A stretch of DNA of 64,000 bases, from NCBI GenBank assembly GCA_016871275.1, contig VFZG01000018.1, forward strand, positions 1 through 64,000, read 5' to 3'. The translations under genes and the position numbers were made by a program. Below the pieces are notes generated by a model. The model worked only from the letters and a program-made list of their open reading frames with translations, had not been told where the DNA came from and made no database searches. Of this stretch, positions 34,899-46,045 are shown piece after piece. Positions within the stretch are counted from its first letter, which is position 1. The number at the start of each line of letters is the position of its first letter. The DNA is from Acidimicrobiia bacterium. GTDB taxonomy: Bacteria > Acidobacteriota > Vicinamibacteria > Vicinamibacterales > UBA2999.

Positions 34899-35311
34899 CG
34901 GACCATCGCCTGCAACTTGATCGTCCGGGCGCGGCGGAGGAAGGGCTCGAGGTCGGCGGCTCTCGAAAGCACCAGGCGGCGATGCGCCAGGTCGCGGGCG
35001 GCATCCGCCATCACGAGCGGCCGACCCGAGAACATGACGTGCCGGACCAAGTGGGGCGGAGCGTCGTTGAGGATCACCAGATCGACGTTCCGACCCGTCG
35101 CGCGCGTCAGCCGCCCAATGAGATCGAGCCTGGCTTCAAAACGAGCCTCGGCGGCCGGCAGCACGGCGCGATCGAGCAGCACTCCCACGTCCGCGTCGCT
35201 CTGGCGATGCTCACGGCCTTCAGACAGGCTGCCGAACAGGTATGCGGACACGAGTCCGCGCACGCCCTCCAGCGCATCGCGAAGCCGGTCCGCCGTGTCA
35301 TGGCCGGGCAT
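34895..35311 (-). CDS. mntA: MntA-like minimal nucleotidyltransferase antitoxin
   Basis: The product is 138 residues with the nucleotidyltransferase signature G-S-X10-D-X-D: Gly27-Ser28 and Asp39/Asp41 in GSLSEGREHRQSDADV. MntA antitoxins AMP-ylate a tyrosine beside the HepT active site and block its RNase activity. It is encoded immediately before hepT with a four-base overlap. This gene is intact, whereas the toxin gene is interrupted. The reading is secure at family level; the exact donor nucleotide is inferred from the family. Confidence 0.8.
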   Translation of the reverse strand: MPGHDTADRLRDALEGVRGLVSAYLFGSLSEGREHRQSDADVGVLLDRAVLPAAEARFEARLDLIGRLTRATGRNVDLVILNDAPPHLVRHVMFSGRPLVMADAARDLAHRRLVLSRAADLEPFLRRARTIKLQAMVR

Positions 35312-35357
35312 GGCCCCTTCAGTGTAGCGCGGAGACGGCCCCGCGTTTGCCGCCGCC

Positions 35358-36794
35358 TCAGTTGATGGGCGCGCGAATGGCGCGGCCCGGCGGCGCGACG
35401 TTGGCCAGGCGCCCGTTTGACACGACCGGCGTGCCGGCTACGAGCACGTGCGTAATGCCCTCGGGCGCCAGCGACGGCCGTTGATAGGTCGAACGATCGA
35501 TCACCCGCGCGGGATCGAAGACGACGATGTCGGCGTCGGCGCCCACCGTGATGCGGCCCTTGTTGCGCATCGCCGGGATGCGGGCCTCCAGCCGGCGCGC
35601 CGGCATGATGGTCATCTTCCGCAGCGCCGCCATCAACGTGAGGGTCTTCGCCTCACGCACGTAGCGGCCGAGCACCTGCGAGAAAGTGCCGGTGGCCCGC
35701 GGATGCCCGCGGCCCTCGCGCAACTGGCTGCCGTCGCTGGCAATCATCGTCAGCGGGCTGTTGATGGCAATCTGCACGTTCTCCATCCGGCCGCCCCGCT
35801 GAATCACCGACCCGCCCTGCTTCCGGTAACGCGCGAAGCTGTCGCGCGTGAGCTGTTCGCCGGTATTCACCCAGGTGATCTCGGCAATCTCGGCGTCGGT
35901 CATGCGTTCCCAGGTGTCGTAGAGCGCCGACTCGATGCGCGTGGACCCGCGATGGTAGGGATACGCCTCGGTGGTGATGTCGATGCCGCGCGATTGCGCG
36001 TCGCCGATCAGGGCCAGCATGCGGGTGATGTCGTTGCCGGCGCTGCTGTTGACGTGCACGATGTGCAGCGGCGTGCCGGTGGCCACGGCGTTGGCGAGCG
36101 CCTCCTGCACGCCTTCGACGCCGCGCCGCACGTGGATGTGCGCGGGCGCCGTGTGCCGGCCGGCGACCCGGAACATCTCGAGCACTTCCCAGGGTGATGC
36201 CGCCGGCGTGTAGGCGGTGCCGAACCCGACGCCCACCGCGCCGCGGCGAAGCCCATGGTCGATGCGCCGCGCCATCTCCGCCACTTGCGCGTCGGTGGCC
36301 ACGGCGCTGGCGCCCGGGCCGCTCGGCAGGAAATCACCGGTGTCGCCCAGCACGGCCATGCGCACGCCGATGTGCCCGATCGCCACGCCGTAGTTGACCA
36401 GGCGGCCGGGCTCGCGTTGGCGATACCACGCATCCACGTCGGGCGTGCCGACCTCGAGTTCGAAGACGCTGGTCACGCCGTCCAGGGCGGCATAACGGTA
36501 GTTCTCGTCGTCCTGGCCGTGGCGGTGGAGATCGACGAAGCCCGGCGACACAACCTGCCCGCTCGCATCGATCACCGTCCGGCCACGCAGCGGTCCCGGC
36601 TCAATCGCCGCGATCGATCCGCCGCGCACGCCGATGCTGCGCACCGCGTCGAGTCCGGATTCCGGGTCCATGACCCGGCCGTTGGTGATGACGAGGTCGA
36701 AGTCCTGCGCGGCCGAGAGCCGCCCCGGCGTCGCCACGGCACCCGCGATCGCGAGGGCGACGAACAGAGTGGCGGACGTCGACGTGAGTCGCAT
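35358..36794 (-). CDS. N-acyl-D-amino-acid deacylase-like amidohydrolase, exported
   Basis: The product is 478 residues. The signal peptide ends RLSAAQ. The amidohydrolase fold begins with DLVITNGRVMDP, has the metal-binding HxH in VDLHRHG, later HIVHVNSSAG and TEAYPYHRG, and MIASDGSQ near the end. The C-terminal composite-sheet strands (GRITVGADADIVVFDP) are typical of D-aminoacylase/dihydroorotase-like enzymes. It would release D-amino acids from N-acyl or peptide precursors. GGAGAGAAAGC precedes ATG 36794; 18 upstream codons are rejected. It diverges from the third TonB receptor. Confidence 0.88.
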   Translation of the reverse strand: MRLTSTSATLFVALAIAGAVATPGRLSAAQDFDLVITNGRVMDPESGLDAVRSIGVRGGSIAAIEPGPLRGRTVIDASGQVVSPGFVDLHRHGQDDENYRYAALDGVTSVFELEVGTPDVDAWYRQREPGRLVNYGVAIGHIGVRMAVLGDTGDFLPSGPGASAVATDAQVAEMARRIDHGLRRGAVGVGFGTAYTPAASPWEVLEMFRVAGRHTAPAHIHVRRGVEGVQEALANAVATGTPLHIVHVNSSAGNDITRMLALIGDAQSRGIDITTEAYPYHRGSTRIESALYDTWERMTDAEIAEITWVNTGEQLTRDSFARYRKQGGSVIQRGGRMENVQIAINSPLTMIASDGSQLREGRGHPRATGTFSQVLGRYVREAKTLTLMAALRKMTIMPARRLEARIPAMRNKGRITVGADADIVVFDPARVIDRSTYQRPSLAPEGITHVLVAGTPVVSNGRLANVAPPGRAIRAPIN

Positions 36795-36992
36795 GCTTTC
36801 TCTCCTGCGGATGAGCGCGCCCGACCGCGGAGCCGCGTGGGCCCGCACCAGAGGGAGTATACGCCTGCCCGCCCACCGCGGCCCCGCTTCTACACCCGGC
36901 AGGACTGGACGGGGCTCACGCGAAGGAATTCATCACCACACCTGCGCCGAGGGTTCCTTCCTCATCACCACGTTGCGCAAACCCTGAGCGGC

Positions 36993-36998
36993 TATACT
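36993..36998 (+). promoter_or_regulatory. -10-like box TATACT for third TonB receptor
   Basis: TATACT ends nine bases before ATG 37008 and no Shine-Dalgarno is seen. It supports ATG 37008 over ATG 37044 and fits the leaderless class. Confidence 0.5.
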
Positions 36999-37007
36999 CT
37001 GACCTCG

Positions 37008-40000
37008 ATGCAGAGACCGTCCGGCCTATTCGAAGACCGCGCCATGCTGCGTGTCGCGTTCGTGATCGCCCTGCTGATTCCCGCTGCGCCGTCCGCGCAG
37101 ACCGTCACCGGCACGCTGCAAGGCGCCGTGAAGGACACCAGCGGCGCGGTGATGCCCGGGACCGTCGTCTCGGTCCGGAACCTCGAGACCGGCCAGGCAC
37201 GCGAAACCGTCACCAACTCGGTAGGCAACTACGTCCTGCCGTTTCTGCCAATCGGCAGCTACGAGGTCACCGCCGCACTGCCGGGGTTCAGGACGGTCAT
37301 TCACCCGCGGGTCACGGTCGCGCTCAACGACACGCGGGTGGTGAATTTCGAGCTGGCACCGGCGGTGGTGAATGAGAGCGTCACCGTGCGGGCCGAAGCG
37401 CCGCCGATCAACACCACCAGCGGCGAGATCAAGCACGCCCTCGACGAGCGGCAGATCGACGATCGGCCGACGAGCAACCGCGGCAGCTTCCTGGGGCTGG
37501 CCGAGACGTTCGCCGGCTTCGCTGAGAACCCGACGTCCGGTCAGAACAACCCCACCGCCTCGTCAGGCTCGTCAATCAACTTCAACGGCACGGGCACCCG
37601 CGGCGCGACGTTCCAGATCAACGGCGTCAACAACGACGACTCCTCGGAAAACCAGAACCGGCAGGGCGCCGCCATCGCCACCATCAAGGAGTTCCAGGTC
37701 ATCACCAATACCTACTCCGCCGAGTTTGGGCGCGGCTACGGCGCGGTGGTGCTGGTCCAGACCAAGGCCGGCACCAACCAGCTGCGCGGCGAGGTCTACG
37801 ACTACCGGCAGGACAGCGACTGGAACGCGCGCAGCGCCTTCTCGCTGATGAAGCCCAACAACCAGCGCGACACCATCGGTGCCGTGGCGGGTTTTCCGCT
37901 CCGCCAGAACCGGTTGTTCGCCTTCGTCAGCGCCGATCACAAGCGCTTTGAAGGGTTTCAGACCTACGCCCGCGACCTGTTTCTGCCGGCCGAACTGGCC
38001 GCGCCGCGGTTGACCCGGGGCAACGACACGCCGGCCAATCGTGCCTTCATCGACAGCATCCTGGCGCGCTTTCCAGCCGGGGCCGTGCCCAACGATGCGC
38101 GGAGCAACCGGACCTACCAGACCGTGCAGTCCATCAACCAGCCGGCCGACGATCACTCGGTGCGGTTCGACTGGACCCCGACCGCCAGCCAGACGTTCAC
38201 CGGCCGATACCAGTACACCAAGCAGGTGTTCGCGTCCGACGACATCATCGTCGGCGAACAGGCGCGTCAGAACAACCAGCAGAGCAACCTCGGCGTGACC
38301 TGGACGCACACCATCGGCCGCAACACCGTGGGCGAGCTGCGCTACGGCCTCGGCATCCGCCACACGCGCGTCGGCATCGCCGCCGGCAACAACACGCCGA
38401 TTGTGCGATTCGCGCTCTCGCCGGTCTCGGGATCGATTATCGGCAATGCCGGCAACTTCCCGATCAACCGCGATCAGACCGACAACCAGCTGGTCTACAA
38501 CCTCACGAAGCTCTTCGCCGGCAGCCATCAGGTCAAGGCCGGCCTCGACCTCCGCTTCCAGCAGCTCGACGACCTGGCGGACAACTTCTCGCGCGGCTTC
38601 TGGAGTTTCAATCCGGTTTGCGGCGGCGTGACCTATGCCAGTTCCTACGCGGCCTTTCTCGACGGATGCGTGACCAGCTTCCAGACGGCGTGGGGCCCGT
38701 TCTTTCTCGAAAACCGGATGAACGAGTACAACCTGTATGCCGAGGACAACTGGCGGGTGCGTCCCGATCTGACGCTGAACCTCGGCGTGCGCTATGAGTT
38801 CGTGGAGGCGCCGGGCGAAGCGGCCGACCGCCTCGACTACGGGATTGCGTCCGACGCCAACAACCTGGAACCGCGCCTGGGATTTGCCTGGTCACCATCC
38901 CGGTCCTCGGGCTGGCTCCGCAAGCTGACCGGCGGGTCGGCCGGCGACTTCTCGATTCGCGGCGGCTTCGGCCTCTATGACGGCCGCGTGTTCCAGTCGG
39001 TGTTCTCGCAAAGCGGCGCGAGCCTCCGCACGAATCCCCCGAACGCGTTGTCGCGGACGTTCACCACACTCCCGGACATCCTGAATCTGTCCGATCCGAC
39101 CGGCGGGTTCGTGTTCGTGCCCGGCCCGCAGACCGCGCGGCACAGCATCACCATTGCGAACGGTGACCTGGAGATGCCGCGGACCCGCCAGTGGAATCTG
39201 ACCATGGAACGGCGCCTGCCGTGGAATTCGTCCATGCGCATCTCTTACACGGGCAGCAGGGGGCGGGGCATGCTTCGCTACAAACAGGACAACCTGCCGC
39301 TCTCGCCGCTGGCCGGCCCGGTCCGAGTCGCCGATCATCCCAACAACGCACCGGCGGCCGGCTTTCCCGATCTGCGGGGCAAGACCATCGACCGCATTGC
39401 CGCCGACGTGAACTGCGCCGGAACCGGGCTGCCCGGCATCGGCACCACGGCTGCCTGCCCGCAGGCCGTGCCGATCGCCGACAACGAGATCAGCTTCCGC
39501 GTGCCACGCACCAACGAGCGGCGGCCGGATCCGCGCCACACCACCAACCTGGTGGTCTCCAACGACGCGCTCAGCTGGTACGATGGCCTGCAGATCGAGT
39601 GGATCCGGCGGCTGTCCGGCGGCTTGTGGTTTCAGACCAGCTATACCTACAGCGTGAGTGAAGACACGACGTCAGAGGCGACGTTCGTCGGCGCCGGTGA
39701 CAGCAACCAGCTGGGGCCCGACAAGCGGTTTTCGCGGGGCTACTCGCGATTCCACACGCCCCACCGCTTCACGTTCAATGGCAGTTATCGCCTGCCGTTG
39801 CTGCAGGATCGGAACGACCTGGCCGGCGCCATCGCCGGCGGCTGGACCCTGTCGGGCATCCTGCGCCTCGCGCACGGCACGCCGTTTACGGTCACCGATA
39901 CGGCACGCGACTTGAACTTCGACGGCTTCGCGGAGAACCGTCCCATCCTGCTCGACGCGTCGATCCTGGGCTCCGTCGTCAGCGATCCGGCAGTGTCAAC

Positions 40001-40301
40001 CACGATCCTGTCGCGCAACAAGTTCCGCACTGCACTGTTCGGTGAGGGCGATCAGGTTGTGGGCCGGAACACCTTTTTTGGGGCCGGCCAGGCGACGGTG
40101 GACCTCGGGCTCTACAAGACGTTCCGGCTGGCCTGGCGCCACTCGTTCACGGTGCGGCTCGAGGCCTACAACGCGCTCAATCGCGTCCAGTACGGTTTCC
40201 CCACCTCGGATATCACGAATGTGAATTTCGGGCGGCTGCTGACCGGTGCCACATCCTACGCTCCGCGCACGCTGCAGCTGGGGTTGCAATACAAGTTCTG
40301 A
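37008..40301 (+). CDS. TonB-dependent receptor with carboxypeptidase-regulatory-like N-domain
   Basis: The product is 1097 residues (1085 if ATG 37044 is used). The signal peptide is FVIALLIPAAPSAQ. The N-domain (GTLQGAVKDTSGAVMPG ... AALPGFRT) is followed by a plug with NFNGTGTRGATFQINGVNND and ITNTYSAEFGRG, the OAR-type TonB receptor hallmark. A long barrel ends LQLGLQYKF. This class transports large or complex nutrients and is expanded in Acidobacteriota. The in-frame sequence before 37008 is the antisense of the amidohydrolase gene and is not part of the protein. It is followed by an M28 peptidase lipoprotein 78 bases downstream. Confidence 0.92.
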   Translation: MQRPSGLFEDRAMLRVAFVIALLIPAAPSAQTVTGTLQGAVKDTSGAVMPGTVVSVRNLETGQARETVTNSVGNYVLPFLPIGSYEVTAALPGFRTVIHPRVTVALNDTRVVNFELAPAVVNESVTVRAEAPPINTTSGEIKHALDERQIDDRPTSNRGSFLGLAETFAGFAENPTSGQNNPTASSGSSINFNGTGTRGATFQINGVNNDDSSENQNRQGAAIATIKEFQVITNTYSAEFGRGYGAVVLVQTKAGTNQLRGEVYDYRQDSDWNARSAFSLMKPNNQRDTIGAVAGFPLRQNRLFAFVSADHKRFEGFQTYARDLFLPAELAAPRLTRGNDTPANRAFIDSILARFPAGAVPNDARSNRTYQTVQSINQPADDHSVRFDWTPTASQTFTGRYQYTKQVFASDDIIVGEQARQNNQQSNLGVTWTHTIGRNTVGELRYGLGIRHTRVGIAAGNNTPIVRFALSPVSGSIIGNAGNFPINRDQTDNQLVYNLTKLFAGSHQVKAGLDLRFQQLDDLADNFSRGFWSFNPVCGGVTYASSYAAFLDGCVTSFQTAWGPFFLENRMNEYNLYAEDNWRVRPDLTLNLGVRYEFVEAPGEAADRLDYGIASDANNLEPRLGFAWSPSRSSGWLRKLTGGSAGDFSIRGGFGLYDGRVFQSVFSQSGASLRTNPPNALSRTFTTLPDILNLSDPTGGFVFVPGPQTARHSITIANGDLEMPRTRQWNLTMERRLPWNSSMRISYTGSRGRGMLRYKQDNLPLSPLAGPVRVADHPNNAPAAGFPDLRGKTIDRIAADVNCAGTGLPGIGTTAACPQAVPIADNEISFRVPRTNERRPDPRHTTNLVVSNDALSWYDGLQIEWIRRLSGGLWFQTSYTYSVSEDTTSEATFVGAGDSNQLGPDKRFSRGYSRFHTPHRFTFNGSYRLPLLQDRNDLAGAIAGGWTLSGILRLAHGTPFTVTDTARDLNFDGFAENRPILLDASILGSVVSDPAVSTTILSRNKFRTALFGEGDQVVGRNTFFGAGQATVDLGLYKTFRLAWRHSFTVRLEAYNALNRVQYGFPTSDITNVNFGRLLTGATSYAPRTLQLGLQYKF

Positions 40302-40379
40302 GGTGGAGGGGCGATTCCGGCGCTCACCTGCGTTTGGACGTCCCTCGGCCCATGCTTCGCACGCAGCGGAGGACAACGG

Positions 40380-42077
40380 ATGCATCGGCGGATGGGACAG
40401 CGGGGGTTACTGAGTATCGCGCTGGCGGCGCTGGCCGCCGCGTGTGGAGGCGGCCCGCCGGCGGCGCCGGCAGCGGAAACGGCGGTGTCGCTCGACACTC
40501 CGGCCATCGAGGCCGCGCTCGAAGCCATCAACCCGGATCGCATCAAGCAGCACATGACCGTGCTCGCCAGCGACGAGTTCGAGGGCCGCGGCCTGGGCAG
40601 CAAGGGATACGAGGCCGCGCTGCAATACGTCGAGAAGTCGCTCACGGCTGACGGCATCTCCCCCGCCGGCGACAACGGCGCCTTCCGCCAGCGCGTGCCG
40701 CTCAGAAACAGCGTAGTCGTGCAGAAGGCCAGCTCGTTGAGGGTGACGTCCGCACGCGGCACGCGCACGCTCGCCTACGGCAAGGACTACCTGCTCGCCG
40801 CGGATCAACGGCGCGAGAACGTGAGCCTCGAGGCTGCGCCCGTGGTGTTTGTGGGTTACGGCGTGAGCGCGCCCGCGCAGGGCTACGACGATTACGCCGG
40901 CGGCATCGACGTCACGGGCAAGGTGGTGGCGTATCTCAGCGGCGCCCCTGCCAGGCTGCCCAGCAACGAGCGCGCCTACTACTCATCGGGCGCCGTCAAG
41001 GATGCCGAGGCCGTCAAGCGCGGCGCGGTCGGCACCATCACCTTTACGTCGCCAGACGACCCCCGCTTCCGCTGGGATGTGACCGTCGCCACCGGCACAC
41101 AGGGCAACTACGCGTGGACCGATGCCCAGGGCCAGCCGAATCGCGGCGATCCCGCGCTGCGCGGAGCGGTGTTGCTCAACCACTCGGCCGTGGCTGCGAT
41201 CTTCGAGCAGGCCTCGAAGACTCCGGCCGACGTGTTCGCGGCCGCCGCCAGGAGCGAGCCGCAGGCGTTTGACCTGGCGACGCGCGTCTCCATCACGACC
41301 ACGTCGACCCACACCAGCCTGGAGAGCGCCAATGTGGTGGCACGCCTCGAAGGCAGCGACGCCGCGCTCAGGAACGAGCACGTGATCTACATCGCGCACG
41401 TCGATCATTTCGGCCGCGGCGTCGCGATGAACGGCGACGACATCTACAACGGCGCCCACGACAACGCGTCCGGCGTAGCCATCGTCCTGGAAGTGGCGCG
41501 CGCCTTCAAGGCGCTGCCGTCCCCGCCGCGGCGATCGATCCTGTTCCTGTTCGTCACCGCCGAGGAGCGCGGCCTGCTCGGCTCGGACTATTTCGCGCGC
41601 AACCCCACCGTGCCGGCCGGCGGCATGGTCGCCGACCTGACGCTCGATATGCCCTTTCTGTACCACCCGTTGAAGGACATCGTCCCGTACGGCGCGCAGC
41701 ACTCCTCGCTCGCCACGCCGGTGAATCGCGCCGCGGCGAAGATGGGCCTTGCCATCGGCGAGGATCCCATCCCGGAGCAGGTGCTGTTCATTCGCAGCGA
41801 CCATTTCAGTTTCGTGAGGCAGGGCGTGCCGTCGCTGTTCATCAAGAGCGGATTCCAGACCGGCGACACGCGCGACGGCGGTGCCATCAACGCCGCCTAC
41901 CGCCGTGACGTGTATCACAAGCCGAACGACGACATGTCCCAGGCCTTCGACTTCGGGGCCGGCGCGGACCATGCCAGGCTGAACTTCCTGACCGGGTGGC
42001 AGGTCGCGCAGCAGACCGCGCGTCCGGCCTGGAATCCCGGCGACTTCTTCGGCGGGCTGTTCGGCAAGCCGCGCTGA
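40380..42077 (+). CDS. M28-family aminopeptidase/carboxypeptidase lipoprotein with PA domain
   Basis: The product is 565 residues. The lipoprotein signal ends LAAAC (Cys22). A PA-type insert (FVGYGVSAPAQGYDDYAG, 150-320 region) precedes the zinc-peptidase core. The five metal ligands are readable: His in HVDHFG, Asp in GAHDNASG, Glu-Glu in TAEERG, Asp in LTLDMP and His in YHKPNDD. It releases single amino acids from peptides at the cell surface. GGAGGACAACGG before the ATG is a good ribosome binding site. It sits behind the third TonB receptor and before (opposite strand) an AbgT transporter. Confidence 0.92.
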   Translation: MHRRMGQRGLLSIALAALAAACGGGPPAAPAAETAVSLDTPAIEAALEAINPDRIKQHMTVLASDEFEGRGLGSKGYEAALQYVEKSLTADGISPAGDNGAFRQRVPLRNSVVVQKASSLRVTSARGTRTLAYGKDYLLAADQRRENVSLEAAPVVFVGYGVSAPAQGYDDYAGGIDVTGKVVAYLSGAPARLPSNERAYYSSGAVKDAEAVKRGAVGTITFTSPDDPRFRWDVTVATGTQGNYAWTDAQGQPNRGDPALRGAVLLNHSAVAAIFEQASKTPADVFAAAARSEPQAFDLATRVSITTTSTHTSLESANVVARLEGSDAALRNEHVIYIAHVDHFGRGVAMNGDDIYNGAHDNASGVAIVLEVARAFKALPSPPRRSILFLFVTAEERGLLGSDYFARNPTVPAGGMVADLTLDMPFLYHPLKDIVPYGAQHSSLATPVNRAAAKMGLAIGEDPIPEQVLFIRSDHFSFVRQGVPSLFIKSGFQTGDTRDGGAINAAYRRDVYHKPNDDMSQAFDFGAGADHARLNFLTGWQVAQQTARPAWNPGDFFGGLFGKPR

Positions 42078-42164
42078 CGAACCCCCGGCGCGAACGGCAC
42101 GCCCGAGGCGGGCGCCAGGCGAGACCGGCATCGCGGGACCCGAGCCGCAGCGCGATAGGCGTGC

Positions 42165-42336
42165 CTGCGGCCCGGTTGATTGCGCGGCCGGCCAGCAGGT
42201 TGGCGTCGAGCCGCTTCAGCTTGCGCGCACTCGAACCGCAGAGGGCGAAGCGCCAGCGGGCACGGTGGCGTCCCATCAACGCCTGTACTTCGTTCAGGAG
42301 GGCGGGGATGCGCTGCCTGACGTGAGCCGGATCAGC
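42165..42336 (-). pseudogene. Internal fragment of an AAA-ATPase (DUF4143-type)
   Basis: The minus strand encodes an open stretch reading RQRIPALLNEVQALMG, then RFALCGSSARKLKRLDANLL and AGRAINR. That is the sensor region of the AAA_14/DUF4143 ATPases often found as accessory or toxin-related genes. The Walker A part and the DUF4143 domain are both missing, and the sequence decays on either side. It is a gene fragment left in the gap between the M28 peptidase and AbgT genes. Confidence 0.6.
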
Positions 42337-42360
42337 TGAGAGCTGAAGGCTGAACGCTGC

Positions 42361-43902
<1,542 letters not shown>

Positions 43903-43911
43903 GGTGGCGCC

Positions 43912-43917
43912 ATTGTA
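43912..43917 (-). promoter_or_regulatory. -10-like box TACAAT for abgT-type gene
   Basis: TACAAT on the minus strand ends nine bases before ATG 43902 with no Shine-Dalgarno. Twenty earlier in-frame codons would run through the box and are rejected. Confidence 0.45.
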
Positions 43918-44104
43918 AGGGCGTGGCGCCCCGGTGGTCGATCTCTTCAGGCGGCGCGGCATTCCGGTGGCGGAACTCCGGCCGGTGGCACCGGCGCCGC
44001 ACGCCCAGCCGCTGCTCGATGAATTTCCCCCGCGCCTGTTCCGACGACATGCAGGCGGTGGTCCCGAGAATCACTCCGGCCTGGGTCATGGCCAGTCCGG
44101 CGGC

Positions 44105-45841
44105 TCAGTACCGCCAGCTCGTAAGATCGGCCCCGGGCGGCGCCGTCTTCAGCATCCGCTCGACGCCGCGTGGGATGTACATCTGGTGATAGCGCAGGCG
44201 CGACAGCGCGTTTGGACGCGTCGGGTCGCCGTTCCAGCAATGCTCGGCGCGGTCGCCGTACTTCACCTCGCCGGCGTAGTACGGATTCTTGGTGCTCTCG
44301 AGAAACTCTTCGGCGAGATAGACCGCGTTGTTCAGATAGTAATTGTCCATGTCGCCGACGTAGATGTGGAGCTTGCCTTCGAGCTTCTTGCCGAGCCCCT
44401 GGTTCCAATCGCGACGGAGGATGTGCATCAGGTCGTAGTGCTCGCGCCAGTACTCGGCCACCTGCTTGTCGATGACGCCGGTGCGCTTGTCCCAGATGCG
44501 CGCCGGGTAACCGTCGGGCCCGACCGGTGAGAACACCGCTTCCCAGATGTCCCACTGCTGGCCCGATCGCGTCCTGGTCCCAAGCACCAGCTCGAGCTGG
44601 TTCATCTCCTGCAAAGTCGAGCTCACATGGCCCAGGTAGTTGCGCAGTCCGGGCCGCGGCGTCTTCTTCCAGGTGTCGTCGAGCCAGTAGGCGTTCTTGT
44701 CCTTGTAGATGTCGACCACCGTGAAGGCGCGGAAATCGATCGGGTCCGGGCAGGCGATGTAGGCGCCGTTGAACTCGTCCGGATACTTCACTTGCGCGCC
44801 CATGGCTTCCCAGCCGCCTGTCGAGCCGCCGTACAGGAAGCGGGCCCAGCCGTGTCCCAAGCCACGGTACTTCTTCTCCAAATACGGCAGCAGCTCATAG
44901 ACGATGGCATCGCCGTAGGGGCCGATGTTGGCGGAGTTCACCGCGTAGCTGTCGTCGTAAAACGGATTGGCATGCTGGATCTCAATGACGATGGCACGAG
45001 GGAAGTTCGGGCCGGTCCACTCCTGGTAGAACTGCCACGCGTATTCCTGCTGCGTGCGGTTGTAGCCCTTCCAATTGAAGCGCGCCGAGAAATCAGGAGC
45101 GAGGTTCGGATCCGGCGGCGTCTCGCGCCAGTTGCTCAGGTCGGCTGGGAAATGGCCGTGATAGATGAAGAGCGGGTAGTTCGCCTCGGGATGCGTGTCC
45201 CATCCTTCCGGCAGCAGCACGTGCGCGCCGAGGTGCATGGGACGGCCCCAGAACTTCGTCAACCGTTCGCTCTGGATGCGCTCGTGGCGCACGTAGTTGG
45301 TGTCCTGCGGCGTTGGCAGCGGCGGGATGATCTTGTCGAGCGTGATCGACACCATGCCGCCGCGCTTCGGGTCCAGCGTGATGGTCTGCGGCGTGCTGTA
45401 GAAGTTCCCCGGCGCCCGCGACCACACCTGACCCTCGCCGCGGTCCATCGGCAGCTTGACCGTGTGGCCATCGGACCGCTTGAACGTCTCGTAGACATGA
45501 ATCAGCGCCTGCACCGAATACGTGCCGGCGGGGATGTCGTTGATGCTCTCGAGCGGAAAGCCCAGGGCGGAGCCGTCGAGCGTGACGGCGTTGCCTGGCC
45601 TGAGACCATCGATGTCGATGCCGAAGGCGAGCTGCCCGGAGGGGCCGTCGGCGATCTGGAAGCGTGGCTCGCCGGCCTTGGGGTCCCTGGCGATCATCAC
45701 CAGCAGCCTGCCATCGACAGGAGTCGCCGAGGCGGCAGCGGGGAGCGTGACGTTGAACCGGAACGAACCGCCCTGAGCCCGCGGCGCCGGCTGGTAGAGG
45801 AGAAAGCTGGATATGACCGCAGCGGCAGCAACCAATCGCAT
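44105..45841 (-). CDS. Exported alpha/beta-hydrolase, putative esterase (EstD/Esterase_PHB-like)
   Basis: The product is 578 residues. The signal peptide (LVAAAAVISSFLLYQPAPRAQ) precedes about 170 residues of beta-sandwich-like sequence. The hydrolase domain starts near HLGAHVLLPEGWD. The nucleophile motif is YGGSTGGWEAMG; a histidine near the end (RLRYHQMYIP) may complete the triad. It resembles the putative-esterase group (PF00756) acting on ester-linked substrates. I start at ATG 45841; the 113 in-frame codons upstream are Gly/Arg/Cys-rich shadow. No Shine-Dalgarno is visible. Substrate unknown. Confidence 0.75.
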   Translation of the reverse strand: MRLVAAAAVISSFLLYQPAPRAQGGSFRFNVTLPAAASATPVDGRLLVMIARDPKAGEPRFQIADGPSGQLAFGIDIDGLRPGNAVTLDGSALGFPLESINDIPAGTYSVQALIHVYETFKRSDGHTVKLPMDRGEGQVWSRAPGNFYSTPQTITLDPKRGGMVSITLDKIIPPLPTPQDTNYVRHERIQSERLTKFWGRPMHLGAHVLLPEGWDTHPEANYPLFIYHGHFPADLSNWRETPPDPNLAPDFSARFNWKGYNRTQQEYAWQFYQEWTGPNFPRAIVIEIQHANPFYDDSYAVNSANIGPYGDAIVYELLPYLEKKYRGLGHGWARFLYGGSTGGWEAMGAQVKYPDEFNGAYIACPDPIDFRAFTVVDIYKDKNAYWLDDTWKKTPRPGLRNYLGHVSSTLQEMNQLELVLGTRTRSGQQWDIWEAVFSPVGPDGYPARIWDKRTGVIDKQVAEYWREHYDLMHILRRDWNQGLGKKLEGKLHIYVGDMDNYYLNNAVYLAEEFLESTKNPYYAGEVKYGDRAEHCWNGDPTRPNALSRLRYHQMYIPRGVERMLKTAPPGADLTSWRY

Positions 45842-45918
45842 AAAGGGAGAGTAGGAGGATTCCTGCAGGAGGGGAAGAGATAATTCTCTCTCGGTCGTCG
45901 AGAGGCGCGGGGCGGGGC

Positions 45919-45951
45919 TGGCCCAGTCGGCTCTGGGTCTGAGAACAGGCC
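45919..45951 (+). repeat. 33-base dispersed intergenic repeat, copy 2
   Basis: It matches 18841-18873 at 30 of 33 positions (core CGGCTCTGGGTCTGA). It lies in the 204-base divergent region between the esterase (-) and the ModA-like gene (+). Confidence 0.6.
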
Positions 45952-46033
45952 GGTCGCGAGGGACCGCCCTTGAGCAATTCGCGACGTGCGAACCCAGCAG
46001 GTGCGCGCCGCCGCATCCGGCTGGTTTCTCCCC

Positions 46034-46039
46034 TATAGT
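46034..46039 (+). promoter_or_regulatory. -10-like box TATAGT for ModA-like gene
   Basis: TATAGT ends six bases before ATG 46046 and no Shine-Dalgarno is present, so a leaderless start is inferred. It rejects 20 earlier in-frame codons. Confidence 0.5.
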
Positions 46040-46045
46040 TCCCCC

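Noticed and set aside
36255-37007. N-terminal extension of the third TonB receptor by 251 residues
   Set aside because: It overlaps the amidohydrolase gene on the other strand, reads as shadow sequence, and a signal peptide with a -10-like box begins at 37008.
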